Source: Ulota crispa (taxonomy: Eukaryota > Streptophyta > Bryopsida > Orthotrichales > Orthotrichaceae). From it: a DNA stretch of 64,000 bases. Positions within the stretch are counted from its first letter, which is position 1, and every line of letters starts with the position of its first letter. Under the pieces are notes generated by a model, which did no database searches, was not told the DNA's origin, and saw only the letters and a list, made by a program, of their open reading frames with translations. The stretch lies in assembly GCA_963920765.1 (NCBI GenBank), contig OY987246.1, positions 10,536,868 through 10,600,867 of the forward strand, given 5' to 3'. This document shows, piece after piece, positions 24,516-35,773 of this stretch. Both the position numbers and the translations under genes were made by a program.

Positions 24516-25675
24516 GTACAAATATCAAAAATACCCTTGAATTTTTGTAAGAACATCAATTATATCCTTAGTTGTCTTTGAGGATATCATCAACACCGCT
24601 TGTTTTTTTGGAAGAATATAAAAAAACGCCCCTCCATTAATTTGAAATATCAAATATGCCCTTGTGTTATTTGAAATTTGAAAAGCTGCTTTGGTTTATG
24701 TAAGAATTTAAATCTAATAAACTAGACTATACTCTTATTTATCTTTGTAAACATCACAAATACCCCTAATTTTTGTGTGATTTTTTATTGAACCTTTTTT
24801 TTAAGTAATGAAATGACAACAAAAAATTCTATGTAATATATGGAATGGCGTTGACTTCAATAATCTTACATGCAAAATTCCTTTATATAGCTCAAAGACC
24901 TTGCATTCAACTCTTGTCTAACTTTGTAATTTCCATATTTTTCCTAGTCACTTACTGAATTTGACAATAAGAGGCACAAGAGAACTAAGGGCATGTTTGA
25001 TATTTCAAATAACACAAGGGCATATTTGATATTTCAAATTAATGGAGGGGCGTTTTTTTATATTCTTCCAAAAAAACAAGCGGTGTTGATGATATCCTCA
25101 AAGACAACTAAGGATATAATTGATGTTCTTACAAAAATTCAAGGGTATTTTTGATATTTGTACACAAAGCCATAATGCAATATTCATTAGTTTGGGAGAT
25201 ATTTTTGATTTTGGAACTTTTGAAATTTTCATTTTTCAGAGTTTTGAGGTGATTTAGATTGAGTTTTATTATAATTTCTTTGAGACCTTACATCAATGAT
25301 GAAACATCTTGAAGGAATTATCAAAAAACTCAATTTAGATCTCCAAAATATTCTCACAAATGCAAAATTTGAGTATCCCAAAATCTATTTTGGGAAAGTG
25401 TTTATCCCAAATTAACAAATATTGTGTTCAAGGGTGTTTATATATTTCAAATCTCTGGGGGTTATATTTGATATTTTTGATGAATTGAGGGGCATTTTTG
25501 ATATTTCCCCTACATTTTTCACTTAGAAAGAAATGAGGTTGTGTATTTCTTCTCTCTCAAGTGGCCCTTCTTGTACCCAAAGTAACTCACCCCCAGCTCC
25601 AAACAATATGGGACAAACCCCCCACTCTCCCTTACAAGTGGTTTTCTGAATAGAACGGGCTTAGTATAAACCGCA

Positions 25676-26190
25676 AGACATAGGACGCCGAACATAGGAC
25701 ACCAAACGTAGGACCCGAGATGCAAGACGCGGGATGCAAGATGCGGGATGTAGGACACAGGATGCGGGATGCGGGATGTAGGACACGGGATGCGGGATGC
25801 GGGATGCGGGATGTAGGACACGGGATGCGGGATGCGGGATGTAGGACACGGGATGCGGGATGCGGGATGTAGGACACGGGATGCGGGATGTAGGACACGG
25901 GATGCGGGATGCGGGATGTAGGACACGGGATGCGGGATGCGGGATGTAGGACACGGGATGCGGGATGCGGGATGTAGGACACGGGATGCGGGATGCGGGA
26001 TGTAGGACACGGGATGCGGGATGCGGGATGTAGGACACGGGATGCGAGATGTAGGACACGGGATGCGAGATGCAGGATGTAGGACACGGGATGCGGGATG
26101 CGGGATGTAGGACACAGGATGCGGGATGTAGGACACAGGATGCGAGATGTAGGACACAGGATGTGGGATGCAGGATCCAAGATGCAAGAC
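25676..26190 (+). repeat. Minisatellite, right fold-back arm (expanded array)
   Basis: About 515 bp of the same units, with a higher-order period of ~28 bp (GGGATGCGGGATGTAGGACAC plus an extra heptamer) that is nearly uniform in the middle and degenerate at both ends, the usual pattern of recent internal expansion. Confidence 0.9.
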
Positions 26191-26293
26191 AAGGTCGACC
26201 AGTCATGCGACGGGGTCAGATCCAGGCCCTTGCCCCGCCCCGCGCACCACGTTGGCTTGGGCAAATTTCAAGGGCAACATTTAACGTCCTGCC

Positions 26294-26528
26294 AATCAAA
26301 GCCTCAGGCATTTAGGGGTTGACCAAGCACAGGGCCTGAAGTAGTCCTAAAATCCATGTCCACTCTGACGTGGCTTACGTGGCGGCGTACGAGAGCCACC
26401 TCGGCAGAATCTGCCACCTAGGATTTTAGCATCCATGCGCCAATGCGGAGCACCCAGCAGTGGTCTTCGTGAATTCTCTGTCCACAGTGCCCAGAGCATG
26501 TTGTGTGGGCAGTAGTTCCGTGGCAGCA
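26294..26528 (+). promoter_or_regulatory. Proximal upstream region of the FAD oxidoreductase gene with two ACGTGGC motifs
   Basis: TGACGTGGC (26366-26374) and TTACGTGGC (26375-26383) sit side by side about 150 bp before the ATG. ACGTGGC is the core of G-box/ABRE sites bound by plant bZIP factors, so light, stress or ABA control is possible but unproven. A CATTTAGGGGTTGA end-like motif at 26309-26322 may be a decayed TTAA element terminus. Confidence 0.4.
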
Positions 26529-29500
26529 ATGGAGCACCTCGTCTCCACCATGCCCACTCTCCACCGCCCTTCTCCGCTCTCAACTTCGTCTCTCCTCCTC
26601 CTTCAGCTGCCCCTCTGCCACGCCTCATCGATCTCCTCTCGTTTCCCAGGTTCTCCACAATTGAAAGCCAATTCTGTACAAAGTCTCGGAGGCAGAGGGA
26701 AAAGGATCCGGTTCCTCTCGAGCTTTACCGGATCCGACTCGAGTGGGGTTTGGAAATTCGACCGCACGGGTGCCGTAGACATAAATTTCGCCAATTCAAG
26801 CTCCAGTGGAAGAACCAGAATCGCTCGGAGCCGAATCGAGGTACGCCTGATGTATGCATTACAGCTGCTTTAAATAATTTTGGAGTATATTGAGTACTCC
26901 CTCCGTCTCAAAATGATCTTCCTGTTACACAAAATGTTATAGATTAAGTTAAAAAAGAACCATTTTTCAAATTTTTTTGACCTATGAATAGAGTTTGATG
27001 TCCTCCTATTGTTCTGAGATTTTGAGTTTCAAATTAGTTTTCAAAGTGTGGTTTCAAAGTGCTTGAAAACTGAATTTTTGAGGCATTTTTGAAGAGCACT
27101 GGTGGCCACTCACTTGATGGCATGGGATTAGTTAGCATGCCCATGCTTTCGGACTATGTGCAAGTGTCGCTAGCTCTCTTCCTCCTCCAACAAGAAGATC
27201 ATTTTGGGACACTAAATAAAGGTCAACATAGAGATCATTTTGGGACAGAGGGAGTATTTTATTCCAATGGAGAATTTTTATCATTGTTTTCTAATTCTCA
27301 TCAACTCCATATTTTGTGAGCTTGCATTTGAAAGCGAGGAATTGTCGTAGTCGTTTGCTTTTTAGATGAAGCGACGCTGCTCTAGAATGCGAAACTTGCA
27401 TCCTCCGTATTTGGAAGCAGCAAACGAATCATGACTGAGCAGTTCAGGTTTTTAGGGTTTAGTCACCTCGTCTGCAATCAAGCACAATATATGCAATGTA
27501 CTTGATTTTATCAAACATCTGGAAAAAATGATTTGGAAGCTCTAAATTCGTAGTATTCCTCACTTGTTAGCAATAGAGTTCCGATGTTGCTGTAAAATAG
27601 GAATCCATTTTCGTGTGTTTCGATTGGCTTCCATTTTTAAACTGGATTTCTTAGCTTATATCTTGGATGAAGGTTATAATCCTTGCACGAGGAGTTGATG
27701 TTGTTTTTGAGAATTTGCATCTTTTCAAGGCCTCACGTTATGTTATATCCAATAAGAATTTGAAATCTTACAGCTTCTGCCAAAAGGTATCCAACTAACG
27801 CATTCTCTGGTGCGATAAGAAGCTTTGATTTGCTAGTATTCAAAATTTCAGCTATTGTCATAATAGTAGAACATTATCATTGCTTATAAGTGTGGCTTTA
27901 TCTTGATGTTCTCAAGTTTCGCATCTGCTGCAGGCATCGATGTCAAGCGCTTCAGAATCGACCTCTGGCTCGGTGCAGAGCCATGCCGGAGGCGGTCGGC
28001 ATGTGATAGTATGTGGAGGGGGCGTCATCGGATGCTGCACTGCTTACTACTTGGGAAAGCTCGGGGCGAAGGTCAGTTGTGGTACCTCACTACTATTTCA
28101 ACCTGATTTTTGATATGCGCCTCCAAGACTTACATGTCGTGTGAAGTGCTTCCTTAAAAATTATTGACAGGTATTCTCAAGATTTTCTTTTGTTTTTTAC
28201 TTGTGCAATTTAATCTCGCCTGTTATTTGAGGGTTTTTGAGGAGTGACAGGTAAAGCTAGTAACGGGATATTAGGTAGATACGGAGTTATGCAACTATTT
28301 GTGTAGTGTTAACTATCATATTTTCAAGCTGGAGTAACGTGCCATCGACCTCTTTTTTCCATAACACTACAATAGACTCTTGTCATATTAAGCTTCTCAT
28401 CAGTTTGCTACAATAACTTCTAAATATTTTTCCCTCTCATGAAAAAGTTGATTTTGAATAAGACTCCATAAATAAGCACATACTCCATCTCTACGTAATA
28501 TGGGGTTTAGTGCTTAATATCCATCCTTGGTGAAGGTAACGGTGGTGGAGAAGACCGAGATTGCCAGTGCAGCATCTGGCAAGGCAGGCGGCTTCCTGGC
28601 GCTAGATTGGTGTGATGGCAGCGCAGTTCAAGGTCTTGCGCGAGCCAGCTTCGCTTTGCATGCGAAGTTGGCGGAGGAGCTCGGTGGCGAGCGCTACGGT
28701 TACCGACGAGTCGGTGCTCTCAGTGTGACCGTGGAAGAGTCGCGCAGCTCTCAAGACCGTGTTCCCAACGATGGCACTCTTGAATGGATTGATGGCCCCG
28801 TCAAAGGTGCTGTGTCATGTGCATTTTGTATATCATATTCTTTAACAGGAGCTTTAGTAAACTCACACTTCATGTATCCTTCCTTTGAACAATACTCTAG
28901 AATATCTTGTCATATTATCATTTACTATTATTACTGCAAGTATGGATTGCAGCACACTTTGTCACACGTTGAAAGTTTGCCATAGGCAGTCTTTTTGGGA
29001 CCCAAGCAGTCAGATTTAAAGGGTCAGATTGAAGATTGATTTAAGAAGTGTTTGAGATTTGACCTTCAAGATATTTCACAGGGTAGCCTTCAAGGATACA
29101 TTGGAAAGTCTTGCATGATCAATGCTAGGATTAGGTGAAGCAACAAGGTCAAAGCTTTATCTACTGGTCTTTCAAATTTGACTTGTTTCTTACCACTTTT
29201 AGAAACTTCGAATTCGAATTTGGAATTTTGGACTTGGAAAGAGTCTAGGGGAGTCCTGTTGGACATTTCAAACGTATTACAAGGAGGGGTTGGTTCTAAC
29301 AGGGTTTCCAGCAAATAGAAAAAAGAGAGCAAATTTTGGAACATATGATATCTCTTCTGGCCCTGGTCTCTATTCAATGTAACCACAGGGAGAGTTCCTC
29401 ATGATTTGTGGGAGCATTTCCTCATGAATCATATTTTGAAGTTCTCAAGACAAAATAAGTTTTACCTGTTATGATCTGTTCCATCGAGTGTCAGGTACTT

Positions 29501-31049
29501 TCGATCTCATGTGGGGGGTTTGGTGTGCTTTTCGTTACTTGCAGGGACGCCGTCTACAATAGGCACCCAATCAACGAACGCCCAGGTGCATCCTCAGCTG
29601 TTCACTCGAGCAATCTTCTCGGAAGCACAGAAGAAATACGGGGCTTCGTTGGTGCAAGGAGCAGTGCAGGAGGTGAAAGTGCAGGGCGAGAAAGTGACCG
29701 GGGTGGTAGTGGATGGAAAACTTCTCACTGGGGATGCCGTAGTGCTGGCAATGGGGCCATGGTCCAGCCGCAATCCACTCATCTCCTCTCTCACCACCAT
29801 CACCGGATTGAAAGCTCACAGCATTGTGCTTATACCGAAAGACGTTGACGCTATTTCAGCACACACTCTGTTCCTCAAGTAAGTCAGAGTACACTATTAT
29901 TCTAGAACCTTGCTTTCGTTTTTTATTTTGAATATGTTTGGTGCCAAAATGTAATATTCAAGAGCTCAGGAGAGGTTCTGGTTGCCCTCCTGAAACCTTA
30001 CAGCCTCAAGCTCTTGATCTGCAATGTCAGATGAACGTATCAAAACGCTCCGGTTCCTAGTGCAGATCCCTTTTCCAAAGCTCTAGGACATGTATTGATC
30101 TGGGATTTTGGATGAGTCAAATCCTTTCTAGTGTCAGATGAGTGTCTCAATTGTTCTAGTTCCTAGGTGAGAACCCTTTTCTGAATGCACTGATTTTGTG
30201 ATGTTGGACCGATGTAACGAGTATTTTCGTTTAGGGAAAATTTCATGGATACCCCTGAAGTTTGCAATATTTTCATAGATACCCCTGCTTTTTCAGAAAT
30301 ATCACTAACACCCTTGGGCCAAAAAATTGAGGCGTTCGTTTTGTTGTGCATGCCACTTCCCTTCTTCCTTTGTGCGCACGCATAACAAGAAAGAAGTATG
30401 CGCATGCATAATAAAACAAACATCTAAATTTTTTGGTCCAAGGGTATTTGTGATATTTCTGAAAAAGCCAGGGTATCTATGAAAATATTGCAAACTTCAG
30501 GGGTATTCATGAAGTTTTCCCTTTCGTTTAATGCCCAAATGACTGATGAATTTGTGGAAGGGCAGGTTCTTTTTGAAGTGGGGGTGAAACTGAAGGCTGT
30601 TGAGTAATGTTGGCTTCAGGTATAAGACGAAGGAGGGGAAATCCATGGACCCAGAGATCTACCCCCGGGGTACAGGAGAAGTCTACGTGTGTGGGATGTC
30701 GGAGGAGGTGGCGGTGCCGGACGATGCAAACCAAGTGGTTCCCAGAGACGAGTCTACGGCGATGTTGCAAAGAGTGGCAGCCACAGTGTCCAGCCATTTG
30801 GCCGATGCGGAGCTCTCGGTGGCGCAGGCCTGCTTCTTGCCTTGCTCTGAAGACAACGTGCCCGTGATCGGCAAACTGCCCAACTTGGAAGGCGCGTATG
30901 TGGCAACTGGACACAGTTGTTGGGGTATTCTTAACGCTCCTGCCACTGGGGCTGCTTTGGCTGAGCTCATTGTGGATGGAGCGGCCAAGACCTGCAGTCT
31001 GAAGCCCTTTGATCCTTCCAGATTTTCCAAGTTGAGGGCCCGTCGGTAG
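26529..31049 (+). CDS. Organelle-targeted FAD-dependent oxidoreductase (DAO family), 5 exons
   Basis: Predicted flavoprotein of the D-amino-acid-oxidase-like (DAO) family, most like the plant FAD-dependent oxidoreductases of unknown substrate. Exons: 26529-26840, 27934-28071, 28536-28806, 29545-29878, 30620-31049; all junctions are GT/AG and rebuild one 494-residue frame. Exon 1 (104 residues) is Ser/Arg/Leu-rich, poor in acidic residues, and reads as a transit peptide (plastid or mitochondrion). Exon 2-3 holds the dinucleotide fold: strand HVIVCGGGVIG with GxGxxG at 132-137, and the ribose-binding Glu at 155 (VTVVEK), followed by SGKAGGFLA. The C-terminal exon has the FAD-closing pattern PVIGKLPNLEGAYVATGHS..GILNAPATGAALAELI. 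Start: first ATG in good context (GCAGCAATGG). Substrate unknown. Introns 1 and 4 contain MITEs. The exon 3 acceptor has a weak pyrimidine tract. Confidence 0.88.
26897..27254. mobile_element. Stowaway-like MITE in oxidoreductase intron 1
   Basis: Ends CTCCCTCCGTCTCAAAATGA and (inverted) CTCCCTCTGTCCCAAAATGA with TA on both sides (26895-26896, 27255-27256): the classic Stowaway signature of plants. The right end carries a partial duplication of the tip (GATCATTTTGGGACA twice, near 27197 and 27233). Confidence 0.88.
30234..30521. mobile_element. Mutator-like fold-back MITE, 9-bp TSD, in oxidoreductase intron 4
   Basis: Perfect 9-bp duplication TTTCGTTTA at 30225-30233 and 30522-30530. The ends GGGAAAAYTTCATGRATACC continue as a nearly perfect inverted repeat for more than 80 bp. 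288 bp, non-coding. Nine-base duplications are typical of Mutator-like elements. Confidence 0.85.
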
Positions 31050-32525
31050 TGGTCATTTTCTCATCACCATCGTCTTGTGAAAACCTGAATCTGTCAGTAA
31101 AATCACGGTTCAGAAGTGTATTAAACATGTGCCTGTGTGTAATATTATGGTGCACAAGTGCATTGACCCTGTGCCTCTATTTCAAATTTTAGTTCAGAAC
31201 TGCACTGAACTTGTTTCTGTGTTTCAAATTAGGATCACAGTGACACGTGTAATGAAACACCACTTAAAATTGTGCACTTAAGCACCCGAGTCTGGTTCTT
31301 AATTTTGTCGAGTTTTGTTATGTAATTTTGGATACTGTATGATTCACATACAATTTTTTTACAGTATTGATCATAGTTGTGCCAAAAATCGACTCGTGGC
31401 TCTCATGTCTACGAGGTATAGATCTTATGCAAGAATTTTACATCTTGGTTTCTGCAATCAGGTGTAGTTACCTTACAACAATGTCTGCTTTGTGCAACGA
31501 AAAGTAGTTACATTTAGAATTCGTCATATTGTGGATGTCTGCAAGCAATGAATCCAATGTAGTGACTTTCAACTATTTTGAGTGATTTCTTACAAACGGG
31601 TTTTATACCGAGTGTCATCGAGTCTTATCCACAGTGGGAGGATTTTGATTCTTTGAAATTTCTATCACATAAACTTTGTACAAAGTGATGAATTTCACAA
31701 AAATCATGGGATGAATAAAACTGTTGGTAGACTTCGACACTCTCAATTGTTACACTACACTATGCAATGAATAGATCCTAGTTTTTACAATACATGTAAC
31801 CTCTTCATGACCAATGTCGACCCTCCGTCCCTTGAGAAAAGATTCACTAACTTACCTAAACCCTAAAAGTACATTCCTTTCTCCAAGCTTATTCTTTTTG
31901 ACCCATGCAAGCACATTCCTTTATGTCGCTGGACCATTCTTATTTGAGCCTGCAAGCATATTCTTGTTCAAATCGCGTTGTCATTTTCCTTCCTGTCGAA
32001 TGGTGACTACTGTTCAAAGCACGATGCCACGCATTCGTTGATATGAAATGGCTGAATAACAACGAGATTTGATGCTACCAACATACATGGCCGCTGGAGA
32101 AAGGAATCAAACCATTGGGGTTTTAGGGTTTAGGGTTTAGGTACGAGGGCGTAGTGCATCTGCAAAGAGAGAAAATCTGCAACCAAAAGAACGAGGACGA
32201 AATTGGATTTCAAAGTAGATACCGCTTGATACATTGAATGCGAATGAAGTGCGTCTACTTTCAAGTCTCAAGCTCCGGCAGTTTACTAAACAACACCCTA
32301 CACAAGAATAATTCCTTCGTCATAGCGCAGACCAGCTATTGCAAGGAAGGGATAATGCATGGTTTAGTTGAAGATGTACACAGAACTGCGCACCTCGTGA
32401 AAACAGAATTGTCAAAAGGGCCTGGAAATGGTTTCGGAGTTTCCAAGTATCAAAGAGCAGGCATGTTACAAAAGAGTGGGCTCCCTCCCTAAGAGTTACA
32501 CAACACCCAACTGATTCAAATCTAT
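31050..32525. other. Intergenic region between tail-to-tail genes
   Basis: Holds the 3' ends of the oxidoreductase (plus) and GIL1-like (minus) genes. A short telomere-type array is noted separately. No further gene seen. Confidence 0.5.
32121..32142. repeat. Short plant-type interstitial telomeric repeat
   Basis: Three consecutive TTTAGGG-type units (GGGTTTTAGGGTTTAGGGTTTAGG). This is the Arabidopsis-type telomere unit common in plants; short arrays near genes also act as telo-box motifs. Confidence 0.75.
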
Positions 32526-34073
32526 CTAGTTAACAGAACTCAGCTGCGGCGATCTCAGCGGTGATTGCAACAGCATTGATTTCTCCGCCCGCGGAATGTA
32601 TAATCGTTCATCGCCAGCTCCGCCCAAAGAAGTGGCAACACTGGATGGAGGCGCACAGGAATCAGTTGCCTCCACATTTGGAGGTTTAGGGTTTAGCGCG
32701 CTCAACAAATCTGCAGGGTTTGTCACCGAAATAGGGTTTAGTTCAGCATCATCATCGGTCGGTGGTGATGGCTCCTCTTCTAATGCTGCCCTTGATGGTA
32801 CCGACGCTTCCGAAAGCGGTGCTCCGTTTTCTATCGATGGCGCCGATTCTTCCAGCAGTGGTGCAGGTTCTCCACTTGACAGGACCTGTGGTGCTGGTGT
32901 TACCGTTGCGGCATTTTCAGCCATGGCGGTGCCCTTGACAAGAGTCTTCTTACGAATAAACTTGCTCTTAATCTTCTGAAGCACCCCACCCTTGAGGGAT
33001 TTCTGACTTGTCTCAACCGGTGTCTCCACAACAGGACCGGGGGTAGATGTGTTGATCTTCGGAATTACGGTTGGGGTTTCGACGATGTAGACCATGCTCT
33101 CTACAATGCTCTCGCTCACTCGAAACCCTGGAAAGACAGTGAGCGCAATCTCCAAGTCGCCATCATGCTCCGAATCTCCGATTCCGGGCACCACGGGCGC
33201 CATGAACCGCCGCTGAAACGCATCTCCTCGCGCGGGAACGATTAGAACAATCTTCTGCTCGAAAGAGAATGCCAGCCTCTGGAGCAACCATACCGACACC
33301 GCGGCGCCGAGAAAGCTCCTGTAAAACGGGGTGTCCGGGTGGTGCCCCTTTTCCAGAGCAAGGTGGTGACAACAATCACCTCCGAAGAACGCACCAGAAG
33401 GCACGATCGTCCGAAACTTTTTCATACAGAATTGGGACAGGAAGCTCAGCTCGGTCGACTCGTTTTCCAAGAGCGTTGCAACCGTTTGAGACTTCGTCTT
33501 GTACCTCTGGAATTGCGCAAAACAACGGCGCATGTGATCCTGGACCTCCCACGGCTTTTCCCCTGCATTGGGGACTCCGAAGGTCGCGTTCTCGAAGTCG
33601 GAGAAGAAGTGATGGGCGATGTACGCCTGGGCTAGGAACTTCAAGCCAACAGTCGGAGGAGGCGAGAGCAAGTGTTGCCGCATCTGGGATTCCATAGCCA
33701 GGAGGTCATCTGGATCCCCTGCTTTCATCTGTGCCACGAAATCCTTGGCGAAATCCTTCACCGCGTCGCGAGCTGCGCAGTTGGCAGTGACGAGGATTCG
33801 GGGCGAGGGTCCGCCATCGTCGTCTCGGTACAAACCTTGCACTACGCGGTGCGCCTGCGATGGCTTCACATCTTCCACCTCCAGATCAGAGGTAGGCTGG
33901 CTGGACTTGTTGCTCTTGAACCAGCTCTTCTTGTCCCCTTTCGGAGACTCGTTCATCTGCACGACGTCCTTGATCGGATCCAAATGCATTGGCGAGGTGT
34001 AATCTTCGATACTGGACTTACTGCGCTGGTGGAATCGTTTCCTCCTCACGTCGACCTTCTCTTCGCCCATCAT
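32526..34073 (-). CDS. GIL1/IRK-interacting (DUF641-type) family protein
   Basis: Single-exon 515-residue protein resembling the C-terminal GIL1 domain of plant GRAVITROPIC IN THE LIGHT 1 and IRK-interacting proteins, which act in growth and light/gravity responses; biochemical role unknown. Matching blocks: FSDFENATFGVPN (about 157-169), FLSQFCMKKFRTIV (211-224), HPDTPFYRSFLGAAVSVWLL (245-264) followed by QRLAFSF, and TVFPGFRVSESIVESMVYI (about 312-330). The N-terminal ~90 residues are basic/Ser-rich, and the last ~150 form a Pro/Ser/Ala/Glu-rich low-complexity tail not usual for the family. I do not see the long N-terminal coiled coil typical of DUF641 proteins. Start: the tandem ATGs at 34073; an upstream exon spliced at the adjacent TGTTGTGCAG cannot be excluded. 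Confidence 0.75.
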   Translation of the reverse strand: MMGEEKVDVRRKRFHQRSKSSIEDYTSPMHLDPIKDVVQMNESPKGDKKSWFKSNKSSQPTSDLEVEDVKPSQAHRVVQGLYRDDDGGPSPRILVTANCAARDAVKDFAKDFVAQMKAGDPDDLLAMESQMRQHLLSPPPTVGLKFLAQAYIAHHFFSDFENATFGVPNAGEKPWEVQDHMRRCFAQFQRYKTKSQTVATLLENESTELSFLSQFCMKKFRTIVPSGAFFGGDCCHHLALEKGHHPDTPFYRSFLGAAVSVWLLQRLAFSFEQKIVLIVPARGDAFQRRFMAPVVPGIGDSEHDGDLEIALTVFPGFRVSESIVESMVYIVETPTVIPKINTSTPGPVVETPVETSQKSLKGGVLQKIKSKFIRKKTLVKGTAMAENAATVTPAPQVLSSGEPAPLLEESAPSIENGAPLSEASVPSRAALEEEPSPPTDDDAELNPISVTNPADLLSALNPKPPNVEATDSCAPPSSVATSLGGAGDERLYIPRAEKSMLLQSPLRSPQLSSVN

Positions 34074-35517
34074 CTGCACAACATGAACATTCGTGCCCTA
34101 ATTACTCACTTCAGCCTTACCGACAAATTCTGTCAATACCGACGGAGCTATCCTCAGCTGGGTATGGACATGAATGCTTTCTCGTTATCCATGAATCCTC
34201 TAAACAGGTGCACTTGAATCACCGCACCCCTCGGTGATACGAGCTCCACAAGCATTGTTCATTATATCTTACAAAGCAGATCTGGATGCTACACACATCA
34301 GCGAACATCAATTCAAAAATCGGATTCGTAAGCAATCCTCACAAAACCTCGAGATCAGCGATCCATACCCCCAAAGTGTGAGTTTTGGTACCTCAAGACT
34401 ACCGACACCGCCGTGTCGGTTGATCGGTAGAAGTGGTTTCCGGATTGATCCAGTTGCAGGTCGCGCAGCATCACTTCAAGGAGGGGTTGAGGTTTCCTTG
34501 ACCTAATCCTCAGATCCCACACCATATCCAGCGAATCTCAATCCTGTAGCTTCTCTCATCACACCCGCAGCTCTCGCTCTACCAGTGCATCGAATTCATC
34601 TGCCTCCGACTCACTTGCCTCACGCACTACTTCACCAGATCTGCCATTTCCAACGCTCGCTACTGCAAAAGATGGCGGCTTGGCGTGGTTGACACCAATG
34701 TGTCACTGTGAACTGGCGAATCATGGTGACCGACCTGGAAGGCTGGAACCACTGGTGCACCCAATGACCCGCGCATGTATAGCAGTCGGTGCGGCGAGGG
34801 TTGAAGAGAGGATAGCTGTGGCTTTCTATATTTAGAATTTTCTAGTTCTGTCACTTTCGCAACATCCGATGTATCTGGAGTGAACTCTAGCAGATGCCGA
34901 ACGATGGGTCGCCTTCTACTGTTCCGGTACACTCCGTTGAAGTCCATCAACGTTGCAGAATGGCGATAGTGAGACGGTATTGTTATTTCTTCGTAGTGGT
35001 GTGCACAACAAGGCTCAAGATAAGCGTCCCGCAAAAGAGCACCACTGAATCTGCGGAGCGACCGTGTCTCAGGGGCAAGCGGTGATTTGCAGCAGAAGAA
35101 TCTTTGGTTGTTAGTGGAACACCAGTCGGCACTAGATTCCAACACTCGAAGCAGAGGACGGCATGTTTCACAGACTTCTGTTTATGGTACCGTGATTGCA
35201 ATTACCGTATATGCGCTTCTGTGCCTGCTTTTGTGATGAGGAAAGCGTGCAATCTAGGTCTTCCCTGCCTGAAAGTGCTGATGGTATGATTCGTGACCCG
35301 CACTTTGATAGCTAGCATCATCCATGTGGGGTCTTACAGGGCATTCATTGGCCCTACTTGCCACCGGGTGAAGAAACGTCCGTACACGGATGCAGTGCAG
35401 GGAGGGTGTGTTCTAATCTATGAAGCTTTTACCAGGCTGGAACTTTGGCTATCTTTCCTGCAAATATGATTACGCTAATGCCATTCGAGACATTCATTTG
35501 TTTGATTACAACATCCC
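34074..35517. other. 5' flank of the GIL1-like gene
   Basis: Moderate-GC upstream region of the minus-strand gene; probably promoter and leader. Frames present (for example 34660-35145, minus) match no family I know. An upstream non-coding exon is possible. Confidence 0.4.
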
Positions 35518-35521
35518 TTAA

Positions 35522-35773
35522 CCCCTGAACTTCACCAAAGCCCTTTGCGACCGTATGTATGGCCATATGTACAGACTGGCCATATGTACAGACTGGCCAT
35601 ATGTACAGACGTATTTGAGCTGCTCTGAGAACTTTTCAAAAAAAATTATGCACTTATCATTGTACAACCCTTCAATATGTATGGTTGTAACACTTAATTT
35701 CTAGATGATTCAAACTTCTGAATATTGGTAGTGACCGTATTTGGTACCGTAGCTCCAGAGCCCAAGGGCCCTT
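35522..35773 (-). mobile_element. TTAA MITE, family 1, copy b (right end damaged)
   Basis: TTAA at 35518-35521 then CCCCTGAACTTCACCAAAGC. Body is the inverted equivalent of 12285-12507. The other end stops at CCCAAGGGCCCTT without the final AGGGGTTAA, so it is truncated or mutated. It carries a threefold 17-bp tandem repeat at 35560-35610. Confidence 0.7.
35560..35610. repeat. 3 x 17-bp tandem repeat inside TTAA MITE
   Basis: Three exact copies of TGGCCATATGTACAGAC; other copies of this MITE have a single unit, so this is a local expansion. Confidence 0.9.

Larger units (their letters stand above)
23757..26293. mobile_element. Large fold-back element with minisatellite arms
   Basis: Left arm 23757-24682 (~0.93 kb) and right arm 25003-26293 (~1.29 kb) are near-identical inverted copies separated by a ~320-bp AT-rich spacer. 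Tips read GGYAGGACRTTAAATGTTGCC. From outside in, each arm has a GC-rich block (GCGCGGGGCGGGGCAAGG), a GGGATGC-type minisatellite, a conserved unique block, and a copy of the AATATTTGTTAATTTGGG MITE family. The arm length difference is almost entirely due to minisatellite copy number. Long frames on the minus strand through the minisatellite exist in all three phases because the unit lacks stop codons; I do not regard them as genes. The structure recalls fold-back (FB/TU-type) elements; no transposase is seen. Confidence 0.8.

Noticed and set aside
25676-26190. CRISPR-like array
   Set aside because: Repeats are contiguous without unique spacers and degenerate gradually; it is a minisatellite in a eukaryotic fold-back element.
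25519-26264. Three overlapping minus-strand frames of 181-222 codons rich in Pro/Ser/His/Ile
   Set aside because: All three phases are open because the minisatellite unit contains no stop on that strand; the peptide is a pure translation of the repeat and differs in length between arms.
32121-32142. True telomere or chromosome fusion point
   Set aside because: Only three TTTAGGG units, beside genes; far too short for a fusion scar.
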